Source of the DNA: Sialis fuliginosa
Taxonomy: Eukaryota > Arthropoda > Insecta > Megaloptera > Sialidae
Length of the DNA: 64,000 bases
Direction of reading: 5' to 3'
NCBI GenBank assembly: GCA_961205875.1
Contig: OY540817.1
Location: 17,705,001 to 17,769,000 of the forward strand
A model generated the notes under the pieces. That model was not told the origin of the DNA. It saw only the letters and a list, made by a program, of their open reading frames with translations, and searched no databases. A program made the position numbers and the translations under genes. Of this stretch, positions 1-13,456 are shown piece by piece. How positions within the stretch are numbered: position 1 is the stretch's first letter; the number at the start of each line of letters is the position of its first letter.

Positions 1-2497
1 TTCATATGTTAGGTATAAAAAAGTTTATATAATTAGGCTTCGTCAGCATATTTTTTTATATCATAGGTTTATTAAATCACACTTTTTCTACAAGGTAGCA
101 TTTTTAGTCACCTCCCGATAGACAGATTATAATTTCTTAGTATTTTTACGCGACTCGCCAATAAAGCCGAGATCTGCAATTTAAGAAATACTATATTATA
201 CTTACCAGCGGCGTACCGACAAAAAAACTTTGGAGGGGGGATTTTTATTTTTCAATATTATACACGAATTAAAAACCTGTATATAATTTTTATTTTTTTA
301 ACTACCATAATTTTTAAATAAAAAAATATATATATACGTTCTTCGAGGCAGAACACAAATCATTTTCCGTTTACTTTTAAAAAAAGTGAGCGAAATAGTA
401 ACTGTAATTCAAAATGAATAAATTAAAAATTGAAAACTTACTTCATTTTCTATTATTAAACGTAAAAGCTATTATTTACAACAAAAATTTCCAAATAAAA
501 ACACTGCAATTGAACGCGAATTGATTTGGCATTCTCTACGTTTGACAGAAACCCAAAACTATTTATTTTTGCCTCTTGGTGGCGCTTGCTGTTGAACGAT
601 GCGAGGGGTAATAAACAAATAGCGAGAGGGGAAATCATGTGTGTATTTTAACTTTATTTTACGTGCCTTAACGGCAACATACACATGATATTTTTTGTGC
701 ACATCTTTGGCAAAGTACCTTTCGAATGATATAAGTTTCATTCACCTCCTTTTTTAATAAATACTAAAAAAAACATACCTCAATTTTCGATGGTCACGTA
801 TTAATATATAGATTAATTTATAGATGTACTGTAATATTTTAAATAATCATTTATGAGTCATGTTAAAATGATATAAACAATTAATTAAACTTGACACATA
901 CAAACTTCTTAGAAATTTATTCAAAAGGGCTAATTGATTCTAATAAAATATATTTAAGTGTTGTATGGGGTCTTACAGACCCCACAAAATTCATTTTTAA
1001 AGAAAAATTCAATTTTGGTCAAAATTTTTAACGCCTTTTTAATCAAACTGCCTTACAAAAAAAATTCAAAATTAACGCACTTTTAGAAGACACCTGAAGA
1101 TGTCCACTGCAATGTGTGACGAAACGTTGGCCGATAACACGACCAAACCGACGCAGCTTACACCCAGAAGCCAAGATCTATTTCAAAATTAACTTTTTGG
1201 GAATCTGTGATACCATTTTTGTTTGTAGTTCGATATTTTCTTCAATTAAGAATTCTCGCCAAGGTTCTATGCATATCAAGGTTCAATTTAGGTCTGCTAA
1301 TTCTGGCACTGAAAGTTTAAGTGCAAATACACACACATATGTTTAATGCACATATGCAATGTATGTGTGTGAGATTTTGCGAAGTGTATGCTTATTGTTA
1401 GCTAAAGATAGTCAGTTGTTTGTAAAAAGTAAAAGTGTTAGGATCAGCCGTGTTTTGTTTTTCGTGCTAGCTAGATCGGTTTCTTTCGTTGCATGGTTTT
1501 TGTGTCTTGATTTGATTTTTGATTAACTGATTTGTTAGTGTTGTGGCAAATTGTTTTGACTTTTTGTTAATGTGTTTTAATAAACTTGTGGTTTTAAATA
1601 TTTGATGTAAGTTTTTTTGAAAGTTATGTTATTCTTTAAGAATTAAAACGCATTACATATATTTTATACAGGTGTACCAATATTGTGTCAAAGTTCAATA
1701 TTTCATTTATTATAACAAATGGAAGAAAAATTTGAAAATAGTTACATTTATACAGGAAGTGCCTTAAGTACGTTACAAATCAAAATTATATATTTTTTAA
1801 TTGATAATCTAAAAGCATTCATTTTTCTGGACATTTTGATACAAGCATGTGTGGGATTATATTATTATTTAATTTAATTATTGAAATAATTAATAATTTT
1901 TTAATTAAAAAAAAAAATGTGTTCTCTCTTGGTATATGCTCTATTATTGTGATATTATACATCAAAAATTTACAAAATTGTATTCTTTGTACAGGATGTA
2001 TCAAAATTCTGAACCTAATTTTTTTCAAAATTTTCCTGTATATTTTCACATTTTCGAATTGCCTATTCAATTCTAAACACATTTTATAAACTGTATATGT
2101 TCTATATCTAAATCCAGTAAGTATAATTTATAATTTATTATTTTAATATTATAAATTATTATTATTAAAAATTTAAATTCTGACTTTTATTTATTTGTTG
2201 CATCTTGACATAAAAAAATCATGATATAAATGTTTAAATAAATTATTTCTAAATGCATATACTATATACTTAACATTTATATAAAAAAAACGTTTTTTTG
2301 AAAATAAATGCTGTTTATCCAAAAAACCGGCCACGATTTGCAAAAAGCGGTTATTTTACATATCAATTTATAAAATAAACTATTTGAAAATTAGCTCATA
2401 ATTATTTAAAACTAGTTTTTATTTTTTTTCGCTTTTTAACTGTGTTGTTTATTGTAATAGGATGTTAAAAATAATCGAATGATTTAAGATTTTTTAT
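1..2497. other. AT-rich DNA without a supported gene; one short repeat fragment
   Basis: No open frame here looks like a protein gene. Bases 1092-1190 hold a fragment (containing GACGAAACGTTGGCCGATAA) that recurs as a foldback in intron 34. The stretch 1320-1620 is less repetitive and includes an AATAAA at about 1579, but I cannot tie it to a coding region. Confidence 0.5.
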
Positions 2498-2765
2498 ATC
2501 GATAGTTTAGAAAATAAGGGGGTGGGGGAACGTTCTGATATCGACTTTGAACGCAAATATATCGTGACTGAAGGGTTAAAATCAAAAGTTCCTAAAACAT
2601 TTTTTGTTGTATTTTAGGAGACCCATCTAAAGACACCCCCTCAATGGTATAAGTGAAAAAAAAATTACATCCAAAAAATTTTTTTTTTATAAAAAATCTT
2701 AATCGGTATAAACTTAATACGGATACAGCAAAATTATGAGTTCCTAGTTTTCTACGGAACCTTAA
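2498..2765 (-). repeat. dispersed repeat U, minus-orientation copy
   Basis: Shares several blocks, in reverse order, with 36384-36700 in intron 23: TTTTCTACGGAACC, CTTAATCGGTATAA, CGTGACTGAAGGGTT and GATAGTTTAGAAA. The pair shows a dispersed element with a G-rich tract. No TIR was defined. Confidence 0.7.
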
Positions 2766-3208
2766 AAATGCAAAACAATTACATACATTAAAAGTTAATT
2801 TTGATATTTATTACTTATAAATATATATTTCATATATAGACATGCAAATTCAGTTATTCTTAGAATCTGTATAAAGGTCTTATTTCAACCATGATTTTAA
2901 TTAACATTTTATTATTTCCTAAAAACAGTTATAAAATAAAATATACATTATATTAGAATTTAATTAAATACCACACGTATGTATTTATTTATAATTTCCT
3001 TTACTGTACAATACCATTGTCTTAACATGCAAATATTAATTTCTTCATTCTTCATATATCTCAATTAGGTTATTCTTGTTTATTAAGTTTTTGTTATAAG
3101 TATCAGTTAATTATTATAATACAATATTGATTTAAAATCTCAATAGTTCTTTAGTTAATGAGTTTATATTAAGATTTGCATCATATGAACGTTTTCATTC
3201 ATACATTG

Positions 3209-3368
3209 CAGTGGCGTAGTAAGAAATTTTTTCGAGGGGGGGATTAATATTAATACAATGAGTTAAATTTTTTGAAGGTATTTTGAACTGATGTTTTCTC
3301 AACACACGCTTTTTTAAGAACACTGAATATTTCGGGGGGGGGGTCCTCCCCCCGTTACTACGCCACTG
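3209..3368. mobile_element. 160-bp MITE with CAGTGGCGTAG ends
   Basis: The element starts CAGTGGCGTAGTAA and ends in its inverse, TTACTACGCCACTG. Just inside each end lies a G tract (or its C complement). No convincing target-site duplication is visible, so the superfamily is not assigned. Related ends occur at 20341, 30981, 40498 and 49036. Confidence 0.8.
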
Positions 3369-6300
3369 ATGTATTCCGAAACGTTGGTGGAATTAATACG
3401 AAAAACAATTTTTATATTCAAAGACGCAGGTGAAGTCGTTTTCAAACTTAGGTAAATATTTTTCTACCTTGAAATTTTATTTATCAAAAAAATATATTTT
3501 TGCACTTGTTATGTATGATCAAAAAGCAGAAACAGTTAATTTAAAATAAGATTATCTCATGTATGAGTCATTGAATGTTAATTAATGATCAATTAACATT
3601 CCTTAAGATAATTGTTTCAGTTAGATTTAGACATTTACTGTAATGTTTGTAATTACATTATATAAAAACACAATGCCGTAGCTAGATATATTTTTTGGAG
3701 GTGAGGGGAAAGGTACATATTACGTATAATCAACACCAATATAGTCCAGATCATAAAATAAAAGTTATCACAAAATATTATTTTTGCCCACAATGTAATT
3801 TACTTAACGAAAGCTAGCTCCTTTGGCTACGCTCCTGAAACGAGATTTGAATATAAATCGTTTTGAAGCAAAATAAACTTTTTTATAAAACTTAGAACGA
3901 AATTAAAATTACATTGATCATTTTTTCTTCTGGACGATTAATTTATTAATAAGATAGTTTTTATTTTTGTCATTGTTTTTATAAAATGATATTTAACTTC
4001 GATCAACGTTAGGTTTAATATTGCAATGGATTTGTCAAGGCTTCCGTCAACAAAAATAATTATTGCTGATTTTTCTGTCATCAATTCATACCTTTCTTAG
4101 TTACTAAAACTTCAGAACGTTGGTAATTGCATTGTTGATGTATTCAGTCCAATACTCGAAAATAAGTATGATTTCAAACCCATTCGAATTAAAATAATCT
4201 TACAACAATGCAAAATCTTAACAAAAGCGCTCTGTTACATATGTATATGCAACGCTGGGCACGATTGGGTTAAATTAATTCATTCAATAATATAGAATAC
4301 GATTGTATTTATTACGTATATTATAATTTGCATAATAAACCATGTATGAATACTATTAAATTATATATGTATTTTAGTAATCGATTAATACAGTTTTTTT
4401 TTTACAAAATAAGACACTTTTTATTTAATCTTGTACGGTGCACTTGCACTTACTTGATCTTGAAAGTGGATTTAATTTACTTTTATATAATACTAAAATT
4501 TCGCCAGATACTGGAAAGGCATTTCAGAAACTTGATGTAACGCGCTGAGATCAGTTTGCGCGCTAGCGTAAATTTATAATAAATTATTAAACCGATTATC
4601 AAATTTTCATAACTATATCAGAATTAGTTCTCTAGATATTAAATTTAATTTCAACTAATAATTTTTAGGGGTTGTCCTAGCTCTCTCATGAAGAATTTCA
4701 TATGCTTAATCTACTGTTTTTTACATTCGTTGTAAATCATCCTGTATATTCTCTCGCAACAAATGCCAGTTCGAACGGAATTAGGACATAAAAGAGGTTT
4801 ATTATATTTGTACTTTGTTATTCCTTTGATTGAAATTCTTAGAAATTTATTATTTATGTCTTACAGTAAGTGAATCATCATTAATTGTGTTTTTTTATAA
4901 TGGTTTATAGGAATTCATATCCTTGACCAAAAAACAACAACTCGAGATAGACAGATGGATGAAACACAGTGGCGTTTCTCTTACTTTTACTTTTATAATA
5001 CTTGTGAATGTTAAGGATGTATGGCACATACAGTCTATGTAGAAAATAACGTAAATCTAGGTGAGATGGAACGATCTAAATCAAACTTTTAAATATTCAT
5101 TTTAAGTGCATGTAGGAAAGTCAAATTTGTTTATAAACTACTTAAACTCTACTTAAACAATATAAATACTTATGTTTAAAGCTTATTTCTCATTCTTAAC
5201 TATTATTTTAGAATTTTAGCCAATAAATGAATATTTTTGTTGATAATATGAAAACTTTTTACTCTGAATGTCATTTAAATTCATCTGTTAAAAATAAAAA
5301 AAACCCAAGTATTTTATTATTATAAATGACTTCAGAAATTAAAATATTATTAAATAACACTATTTAGAACATACATGGAACATATAAATGCAATGAAAAT
5401 AATAATATTAGTAGTATATATGCTTACAAATATGAAAAAATACGTAAGAAAATAAATAATTACATTTGACAACATCGCATTAGTACCAATTTAATTTACA
5501 ACAATCATATTTGTGATTGTGATAATATTTGTGAACACATGTGCACGCGTATTCAATTTGTTAACGTAAAACACAGAACAATAATACGAGTATACTCAAA
5601 TATAGTGTTGTTAGTTTGTGAAGAGAAAAATGTTTCATTGGAAAGGAAAAATTATTAAAGAAACGGTATATAATCAACGACGAGTAAACTCTTTACGATA
5701 AAAAAAATATAGAGGAAGTGCCTGTTACACCCGAGGAGACCAAACAACACGGTTAGTTCTCTAGCACCCCTCCCCCCAAGTATATCTTATTATTTATTTA
5801 TATACATATAATTTAATTATTTAAATGCAGAGTTTTGTAATAATTGTGACAGAAAAACGTTAACCTTCAATTGTTTAAATTGAATACTTCAAAATCACGC
5901 AAATTTTAATAAAAAATAAATGTTAACGTCTAAAAATAATAAAAATGAATCAATTATAAATATATTAATAACAGTAAAATAAAATATTTGGATGTATTGT
6001 AATAATACAAAAGTTTATACAGCGCGCCCTGGATAATCAGCTGTGCACTGTTGCCAAGTCAAAATATAATTTTTATAGAGTACGCCATTTTTTTATTTTT
6101 TTCGACATTTTTCAGCAATAATTATTTTTTTTCTCACAATTTAGTTCTGTATGCATATAATTTTTTTTATGAAACTTGTTGCTAAATATGTAAGTGACGT
6201 GTTGTAAAAATTTCAGATTTTTCTCGATGCTTGAACCATGTGTTTTATTGGAATTCAACCGTCAATACACCATTCTCCCATAAGAGCCCATGTTAATTTT

Positions 6301-6478
6301 TTTAAATAATAACTTTTAAACTATGTTGTAAAACCTTTTGAAATTTTGTGTGGGTACTTTAGATTTATTAAGGAGTAACTTCTCCAAATTTCAACTATTT
6401 CTCGTTGAAATTAGATACCTGCCATACATCCTTAATAGATTTGAAATACGTGACCATTAAAATTTAAATCATGAATTT
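3369..6478. other. AT-rich DNA without a supported gene
   Basis: Contains a block at 4519-4577 that recurs at 50530-50588 (sharing ATTTCAGAAACTTGATGTAA and GCGCGCTAGCGTAAATTT) and a block at 4587-4735 resembling 61718-61835. Otherwise low-complexity AT-rich sequence. A 23-codon frame from 5631 has no homology or supporting signal. Confidence 0.5.
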
Positions 6479-7032
6479 ATAGTCCTCTGTCCCGGCTTTA
6501 AATTTTGAAATAAAAAATACTCCTCTGAAACTTCGTGAGTGGATTCATTTTGGCGTAACCTATAACCTTTTTATCTTCGAAAATTCTGAGAATTGGGGCG
6601 TTTTTGATGTGGCATGCGTCAAACATGTTTAGGGCGTAGGTCAGGGCAAAAGACCTTTGATTTTTGTAGGCCAGTATAACCAAATAACCATAACATTTTA
6701 CTATTATTTATCTAGCAATTGTGCAAAAATCAGCCGAATGAATTTGACATGTTGAGGGTATAGGTCTCGCTAAATGCCCCAATATTTTTGTAGGTTAATA
6801 TATTTCCCGATGTTTGCATTATAAAATCTTGTAATTCAAGTAAAAAAGAAAGGGTTATTCGTAAATTTCCTATAACTATCGTTAAATTGACATGTTTGAT
6901 GCATGCCACATGAAAAATGCCCAAATTCTCAGAATTTTCGAAGATAAAAAAGTTATAGGTTACGCCAAAATGAATCCAGTCACGAAGTTTTAGAGGAGTA
7001 TTTCAAAATTTAAAGCCGGGATCGAGGTCTAT
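6479..7032. mobile_element. foldback element with long imperfect terminal inverted repeats
   Basis: The outer arms (about 6480-6650 and 6880-7032) are inverted copies sharing CCCGGCTTTAAATTTTGAAA, TTCATTTTGGCGTAACCTAT and TTCTGAGAATT. The inner part also has a partial direct repeat around GTAGGTCAGGGC and GTATAGGTCTCGC. Short open frames inside are by-products of the repeat. This fits a non-autonomous foldback transposon. Confidence 0.75.
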
Positions 7033-8199
7033 TAGTGTCCATGGACCGCATTTTGCCAACCCCTAGCTTAGTTTAGTAATATTTTGTTCGAGTTCTTCAT
7101 TATTAAAAACATGTCTTGATTATGAATTAAGTCGGCGAGTTTAAAGTTCAATTTTATTCAAACTTATATAAATAAATATATCGCGATAACTACTATAAAT
7201 CCAATTGGAATTTTCTTATCAGATATAGAATATGATATGTTGTTAAATAAGGGTAGATAATAATTTTATATAAACCGTAGGTACCCTGTTTATTTTTAGT
7301 GCCACGTATAAGAAATTATTTAAACTTTAAAATTCATGGACTCGTATTCTCACTGAACAAGAATTTTATAAGAATTATTTTTATTAATCTTCAATTTAAA
7401 AAATTATTGTTGAAATATAAAAACATTATATATAAAAACAAAATATATAATTCTGCAAATTCGTTTATAATAATATTCACATTTATATTTTAATAGATAC
7501 AATATAAAATCATTCAGTATAGTTTGCCATAATGATGAACAAAATTTTTTTTTAACCTCTTCGTTAGTGAAAAAGACCTTGATTAGTTAAACAAAATTTT
7601 AAACTTTTATTTAAAAAATTAAAATTTCGACACGTTCCACGCCTTAAGACTACAGCCCTCTAAGCTCTTATATTTAAGATGGGCCTGTTGGTACATTTGA
7701 AATTAATATTTTAAAAGACAACTGTATTCGTTTTATTACCATGAATACTAACAACAAAAAATTATTAAATTAAATTCCGGTATTTTCTATTATAATAGTA
7801 TATTTATGTAAAAAAAAAATTAATTGCAAACCAGTTTAATCCTGTTTAAATACTAAATATTCATGTTTACGTAAAAAAAATATGGCAATCTTTATATAGT
7901 ATATTTAAGAGCATTTTAATATATGTACATTTGACAGTTATATTGCCCTGATCACGTGTATTAAGTAGTCAAGTAAGATATCATTTGAAAGGTCTTTACC
8001 TGAAGTTATTTTTTACCTTTTCAAGGTTTCAGGTTCTTCAGTCTTCCGGTTCAGAAATTACCATAGTTAAGATTTTTTTTTAATTAGAAATAATGTAAAA
8101 TATAAAAAATATTTTTCAAAATTATTTGTTGAATTTTAGCCAAATATTAGATAAGGTCTAGGATGCATATTTATGCATATATTCAATAGGTATAGCATT

Positions 8200-8640
8200 T
8201 ACAAACTCAGCGTCGGCTTTAGGGGAAGGGGCGAACCATATAGCTAAATATAAACAATGTAAATTTAAAAAAAAATCTAAGAAAAATCGATTATTTGTTA
8301 GCTGCTAACTAACAAATCCTTATTCAGCAACCCAGAAAACCTTTAATAAGGTATTGGCTGAGATATTAACTAATCAACTTATTTTAAATTGTTAATAATA
8401 GGAGAAGGAGGTCTCCACGGTCTTAGGGCATTTGATATTCTTAAAGTTAATGATGTAAGCTATATTTAAAAAAAAGTTGAGGTCTGTAGGATCGCGCCAA
8501 GCTAAGATATTAATTACTCTTGTTAATTTATCAATTTTAATTGATTTTTTCGGTGATTTTTTAACATTTTTTAGGGGGAGAGAGGGCGGAAAAATAAATC
8601 TCGCCCAGGGCGCCAGACTTGCTAATTTCGGTTCTGTATA
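8200..8640 (-). repeat. dispersed repeat G, minus-orientation copy
   Basis: Reverse-complement relative of 27385-27790: shares CTCGCCCAGGGCGCCAGA, the CGCGCCAAGCTAAGATATTA region and CAGCAACCCAGAAAACCTTT. Its central part is also the likely ancestor of the 160-bp tandem units in intron 39. An apparent 91-residue open frame lies within it and is not a gene. Confidence 0.75.
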
Positions 8641-9563
8641 AACTCCTATAAATATACAATTGCACAAACGGATGTTACTAATACATTATCTCCAAATGTT
8701 TGATAACTATTTAACACGATAAAAATAATCTCCGAAAAAATATACAAAATGTCAATATGATTTACTTAAAGGAAATCTGTAGAATGTGAGCACTAAAAAA
8801 ATTTTTTATTTAAATAAAATTAAAAACACTCAAATAAAAAATCATTATATTGCTCTCCAAATTGGGCAATTTTTGTTTCTAAAAAGTTATTCTATAAACA
8901 ACAGCTTAGTTTTCTAAAAAAAAATTAAACGGACAATGTCTGTTCCATCGAAATTATCCGAACGAATGAATTCAAATTTTGTTGTTAGTATCAGTAATTG
9001 TAAGTTCCATAGACTACACCATAAAGATGGCATTTGCTTACTTCTATGTGTTATGTTTGTATTGAAAATATAAGTTTTCGTCGTAAAAAACAAAACTAAA
9101 ATAATATATATAGTTTTTTGAAAACGATTCCAAAGGTGAGATATTACACTTATTGTATTTTTAATGTTTTGTGTAATATTGCATACTCTATATTTGAATC
9201 AAACATTAATGGTATAAGTTACTTTTCAAATTATATTTTTGTGAAGTTTGTCAAATGATTTTTAAGGTTATTTACGCAATGAATCGAGACAGATGTTTGT
9301 GTATTGAAATGGATGTTTATTTAATCAGTCCTGGCCAACCCGAATTGCTCCACATGCCGCATAGACAATCTAAAATTGTTCGAGGGCCGCACATAAATAA
9401 TAATTCAAAATTTTTTTCTCATGATTTTTTCGAACGAATTTCGTACTTCTAGTCAAGTGACAAAATTTAATATATGATGTTATAAATTAACTTTTGTATG
9501 CATTCAAGTTGATATTTCTATAAAAAGTTGAAATTTTTCTATGAAATTTCTATGAAAATGAAA

Positions 9564-10043
9564 TTAAAACAATGAAATTTGACAAAAAAATTTAGAGATT
9601 TAGATTTTGTTAAAAGTATGTTTTTTATATAAAAAATAATGTGAAAAGGTCTGTATCTCAAACCGTTCTCGAGATATGGCCTCTCAAAGTTTCAGTTTTA
9701 TCAAAATTTTGAAGAAAAATAGCTGTAACTTTTTAACGAGTGGTTGGAATTGATTTTAGTTGACGGATTTGAAATCAGCGTGTCAAAATCTATATACTGA
9801 CATGTATAATACCTTAAAACTCGAAAAAAAAATTTCGCGAAAAATACCTTAAAAAAAATGTCGATTTTTGACGAAATTTTTTTTGTTGGATTTTAAAGTA
9901 TTATACATGTCATTATATAGATTTTGACACTCTGATTTCAAATTCGTCAACTAAAATCAATTCCAACCACGCGTTCAAAAGTTACGGCTATTTTTCTCCA
10001 AAATTTAGAAAAAATTGAAACTTTGAGTGACCATATCTCATTA
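9564..10043. repeat. palindromic repeat D core, diverged copy
   Basis: An imperfect palindrome centred near 9,850. Left and right arms share, in inverse, GATTTGAAATCAGCGTGTCA, GACATGTATAATACCTTAAA and CTCAAAGTTTCAG. It is a diverged relative of the palindromes in introns 16 and 43, without their outer parts. Confidence 0.75.
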
Positions 10044-10200
10044 ATATCAGTTCATTGGTTCATGAGTTATGCGTGTGACAAGGATTCAGGGGACAAACAG
10101 ACATACGAAAAGAGTTTGTCTTGAGCTGAAACGGAAAGATCAATTAAAAATTTTTAAATCGGAGAACAATTTTTTTGTCTCATATATATTTTTTTGTTTA
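10044..10200 (+). repeat. dispersed repeat L
   Basis: Shares GGTTCATGAGTTATGCGTGT-like sequence, ATTCAGGGGACA, the CAGACA run, TTGTCTTGA and CTGAAACGGAAAGATCAA with 55520-55670 in intron 53, in the same orientation. Function and ends not defined. Confidence 0.7.
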
Positions 10201-10499
10201 CTACCACTGGTACAGAGTCACTATTAACTCCGGACATCCTTTATTCATGCATCGATGAGAGCGCTGAACTAGTGATTAGATGCAATCTTGCAAAATCGTG
10301 ACATCTGAGCATCGACACGAATATCATATTAGTTACAGTTAGTATTTTTGTTTTAATAGGTTCTGGCCAAATAGTATTTAGTCATTTATTTTAAATCAAC
10401 TGTTTTTTTTTTTAGTTATAGTAAGGTCAAACTTTTGTAGCCCTCAGGAAAGGAATTTACCTTAATTTTTAACATTATTATTGGGATATTATTGGCATG

Positions 10500-10890
10500 T
10501 ACAGTCACCTGCATTAATGGTCTTGCAGTTTGTATTCATTTTCGTTTATCACAAACTTAGTAGGCTCCTCCCATTTGATTATTATAATATTTAAATAATT
10601 TCTCCATGTATCAAACAAAGACAGATATTTTGAAATTCATTTGCTAGATAAAGAACTACGCTTCGTTTATAGTACTCATATATATTTGTGCAATTAAATT
10701 ATTATGTAATCTATTGAAAATTGTATACGTAAATTTTGTGGCAATAAATATTTGATATTCCGAATTTTAGTATTTAAATATATTAAACTTGATAGAAAAA
10801 CATAACCGATGATGTTTGTCTTTAAATTTGGAATCTGTTGTAAGCGATTCTAGCCTTTAGGGTGCCAGACGAGTTCTGCAGGCGACTGTA
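10500..10890 (+). mobile_element. MITE family K, most complete copy
   Basis: Starts TACAGTCACCTGCA and ends in the near-inverse TGCAGGCGACTGTA, with TA at both ends, as in Tc1/mariner-type elements. Interior blocks CTCCTCCCATTTGATTATTA and CAAAGACAGATATTTTGAAA identify further copies at 22341-22422, in intron 16 and in intron 38. No transposase is encoded. Confidence 0.8.
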
Positions 10891-11130
10891 CATTGTACAA
10901 GGTGTTTGATTCAAACTGAAATAAGAAAAATGAGTCGAGATGCACAGTAGGGTGGAGTGAAAATTTTTTTTCGAATCTTCAAAACGCTATATGCCCAATT
11001 TTTCATTTGTATATTCTTAAAACACCTACCGAAGGAATTTGTAATTGGATATCACCCTGAGGTTCCTAAAAGATTTTCTTTATTAAAAAAAAAAAAAAAA
11101 TTTTTTTTGGGCATTATATCTCGGTAACGG

Positions 11131-11383
11131 GGTAAGATATTTGAATGCGCAATAATTTAAATTAAAGAGACATTCAGTACCTTTAAAATGATATATAACA
11201 GTGAAACATTTATTATAGTTAATCGTTTAAAAAATGCCCTTAAAAAAAGATTATTTTTATAAAAAAAAAAACAAAAAATAAACATCATTTAAAAAATAAT
11301 GATTAACTATAAAAATACATATTATTTTAAAGACACTGGATTGCTCTTTAATTTAAATTATTGCGCATTCAAATATCTTTCCC
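11131..11383. repeat. inverted repeat (foldback)
   Basis: The outer arms, AGATATTTGAATGCGCAATA at the left and its complement at the right, extend over about 55 bases each. An inner inverted pair, ATAGTTAATC and GATTAACTAT, flanks an A-rich loop. Confidence 0.75.
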
Positions 11384-13078
11384 TGATAATAATATTATAT
11401 TAGATATAAGATACAAAGATATGTAACAAATTAAAACGTATAAGAAAGGTGTATACTAAATTTAGAATCGACTCAGTAATTTTCTTTAAAAATGAATAAA
11501 ATATAGTTCCATATAATTGAATAAATTATTTGTTAGAAGTTCTCAAGGTATTAATTTGGATGTATTATGGGTAGGTATACTCAATTTTGTGTTTCAAGGC
11601 CTACACCTTTTTTTTATAAAAATTACATTATCGAAACAAATCTGAAATATGGGGAGTTTAAATTAACAGGTATAAATTAGAAATTGACAAGTGCATGGAA
11701 CTATTATTTTATTTTTCATTAATATTATTTATATTAACCGTATTTTGACAGTAATTATAAAGGTTACAACAATAACATAAAATTTAAATTGGCCAATTGT
11801 TTTTTGTTTTTAAAATGTTGCCAACCTTAACATCAAAATATTATTATTAAATTTTAATATAATATACTTATTTTCTGAACAAATTAGAATTATATATTTC
11901 CGGAATTCGGAGTATTCTATCCTTCAAAATAAATTTTAATTTTAAAGCCTATTCGTTTTTCTCTAATTTTCATTTATCAATATCTGAAAAGTTACAATAA
12001 TGTGGATTACATTGACATTGCTGAAAGCCATGAAAAATAATATGTATAATTTCACTTTTATACAGAAAAATTAATTCTAATGTCATTGAAGACGTTTTGA
12101 AACTTTTAAGGTTGTCATGTATTATAGAGGAAATTATATAAATAAAAATGATAATTAACATAAAAATATATTTGATAGCATTGTCATTTAGGTTTAAAAA
12201 GAAAGTTGACATATTTTAAATTTTACTGTCATTGTTGTATTTAAAAACAATTATGATTATTGCAAAAAAACAAAAATTGATTTGCCAATTACAGTGATAA
12301 AGATAATATTGTTGTTAATGCACTGGAAGAAAAATGCTACGAAAATAAAACTATCATACTAGTTTTTTTTTCAAGTGTGTAATTTTTTTAATAATGTTTT
12401 CAAACTACATATAATTGCATTTAAAAAGGTGATATGCACATTCATTTTGTTACACATTTAAAAAAAATTCTTTTACATCAATAAAATATAGGAAATTCCA
12501 GGTATACATCAATTATATCAATTTGGTCCGAACCTCCAATGTCAGTTTTGTGAAAATTTGACTTTGGAACATCTTTAGAAGTCAAAATTGAAAAAGTGGA
12601 TATATTTTAGTATTTGTTTGCTTTATTTCGTATTAAAACAAGATTATTTAATAATTTCGTACTTGGTACACATATATTTTAAATTCAGAGTTCATTAATC
12701 AAGGTTATATTTAATTACAAAAATAACATAATTCTTCCTTCAAAAACTTACATTCTTATTGTTATTTTTATTTATAAAATACATTGTTATTGTTTTATTA
12801 TTCTAACGCTATAATATCTGCTGTTAATTTATTTTTAATTAGAACAAAGTCATAATTTGCATTTCTCGCTAAAGTGATTTTCTAATTTGTTTTCATTAGT
12901 TTTGATTAAAATTAAATTCACACGTGCCATAGATTTTTGTATTATTATTCATTCATTTTAACTTCATGAACTTCTACAAATTAAACATAAAAATGTATTT
13001 GAGCTTATATTTTGTATCAAAAGTTGAAATTTAACAATCAAAATTTCAATCATCCTTAATATATGTTATATGTACATA
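11384..13078. other. AT-rich DNA, nothing recognised
   Basis: No gene, RNA gene or clear repeat pair was recognised. One 80-residue open frame on the minus strand near 12.1 kb is AT-driven and has no supporting signal. Confidence 0.45.
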
Positions 13079-13370
13079 TAAAGCTCAACGTCTCTGTCTT
13101 TTGTTTGTCCGTTAGTGCGCTTATAACTTGAGAACCACTTATCCGATTTACGTGTTTTTTTTATATTCATATATATGTTCACTAGCCAGGTTTAAGGATA
13201 TATTTTGTTACGTTAGGTAACATAAGGAATAAGCAGTGACGTTTACCACCAGCGGTTCTTTTGTAATACGCTGCTTAAACCGTTAAATATTGAACAAAAT
13301 AATGTAGTAAAGAATTGTGTAGAATCAAAAGATCTAAAATAAAATCGCGATACCATATATCTAACTTAAC
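13079..13370 (+). repeat. dispersed repeat H, plus copy
   Basis: Inverse relative of 17085-17410. Shared blocks include CACTTATCCGATTTACGTGT, TTTTGTTACGTTAGGTAACA, AACCGTTAAATATTGAACAA and GAATTGTGTAGAATC. The 17-kb copy ends in a (TA)n run, the 13-kb copy only in TATGTACATATA. Confidence 0.75.
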
Positions 13371-13438
13371 GCGCGAACTAAAGAACAAGTGCCTCGTTGG
13401 GGCAGAGGGAACGATTCACATGCTCTTGGCCGTCAGTG

Positions 13439-13456
13439 CCCCCCCCCCCCCCCCCA
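13439..13456 (+). repeat. poly-C run
   Basis: An uninterrupted C tract of about 17 bases within a region whose right end (TCTAGTTACGGCCCTG, near 13640) resembles repeat ends at 33640 and 34482. Probably part of a transposon remnant. Confidence 0.6.

Noticed and set aside
1116..1346. 76-residue plus-strand frame starting MTKRWPITRPN
   Set aside because: Its first part is repeat E sequence that also occurs as a non-coding foldback in intron 34.
5631..5702. Short frame starting MFHWKGKII in a reasonable start context
   Set aside because: Only 23 codons, with no homology and no splice link to a longer frame.
6498..6924. Two open frames on the minus strand
   Set aside because: Both lie in the foldback element and share peptide pieces only because of its internal repeats.
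8392..8667. 91-residue minus-strand open frame
   Set aside because: Lies inside dispersed repeat G; the related copy at 27.4 kb does not keep the frame.
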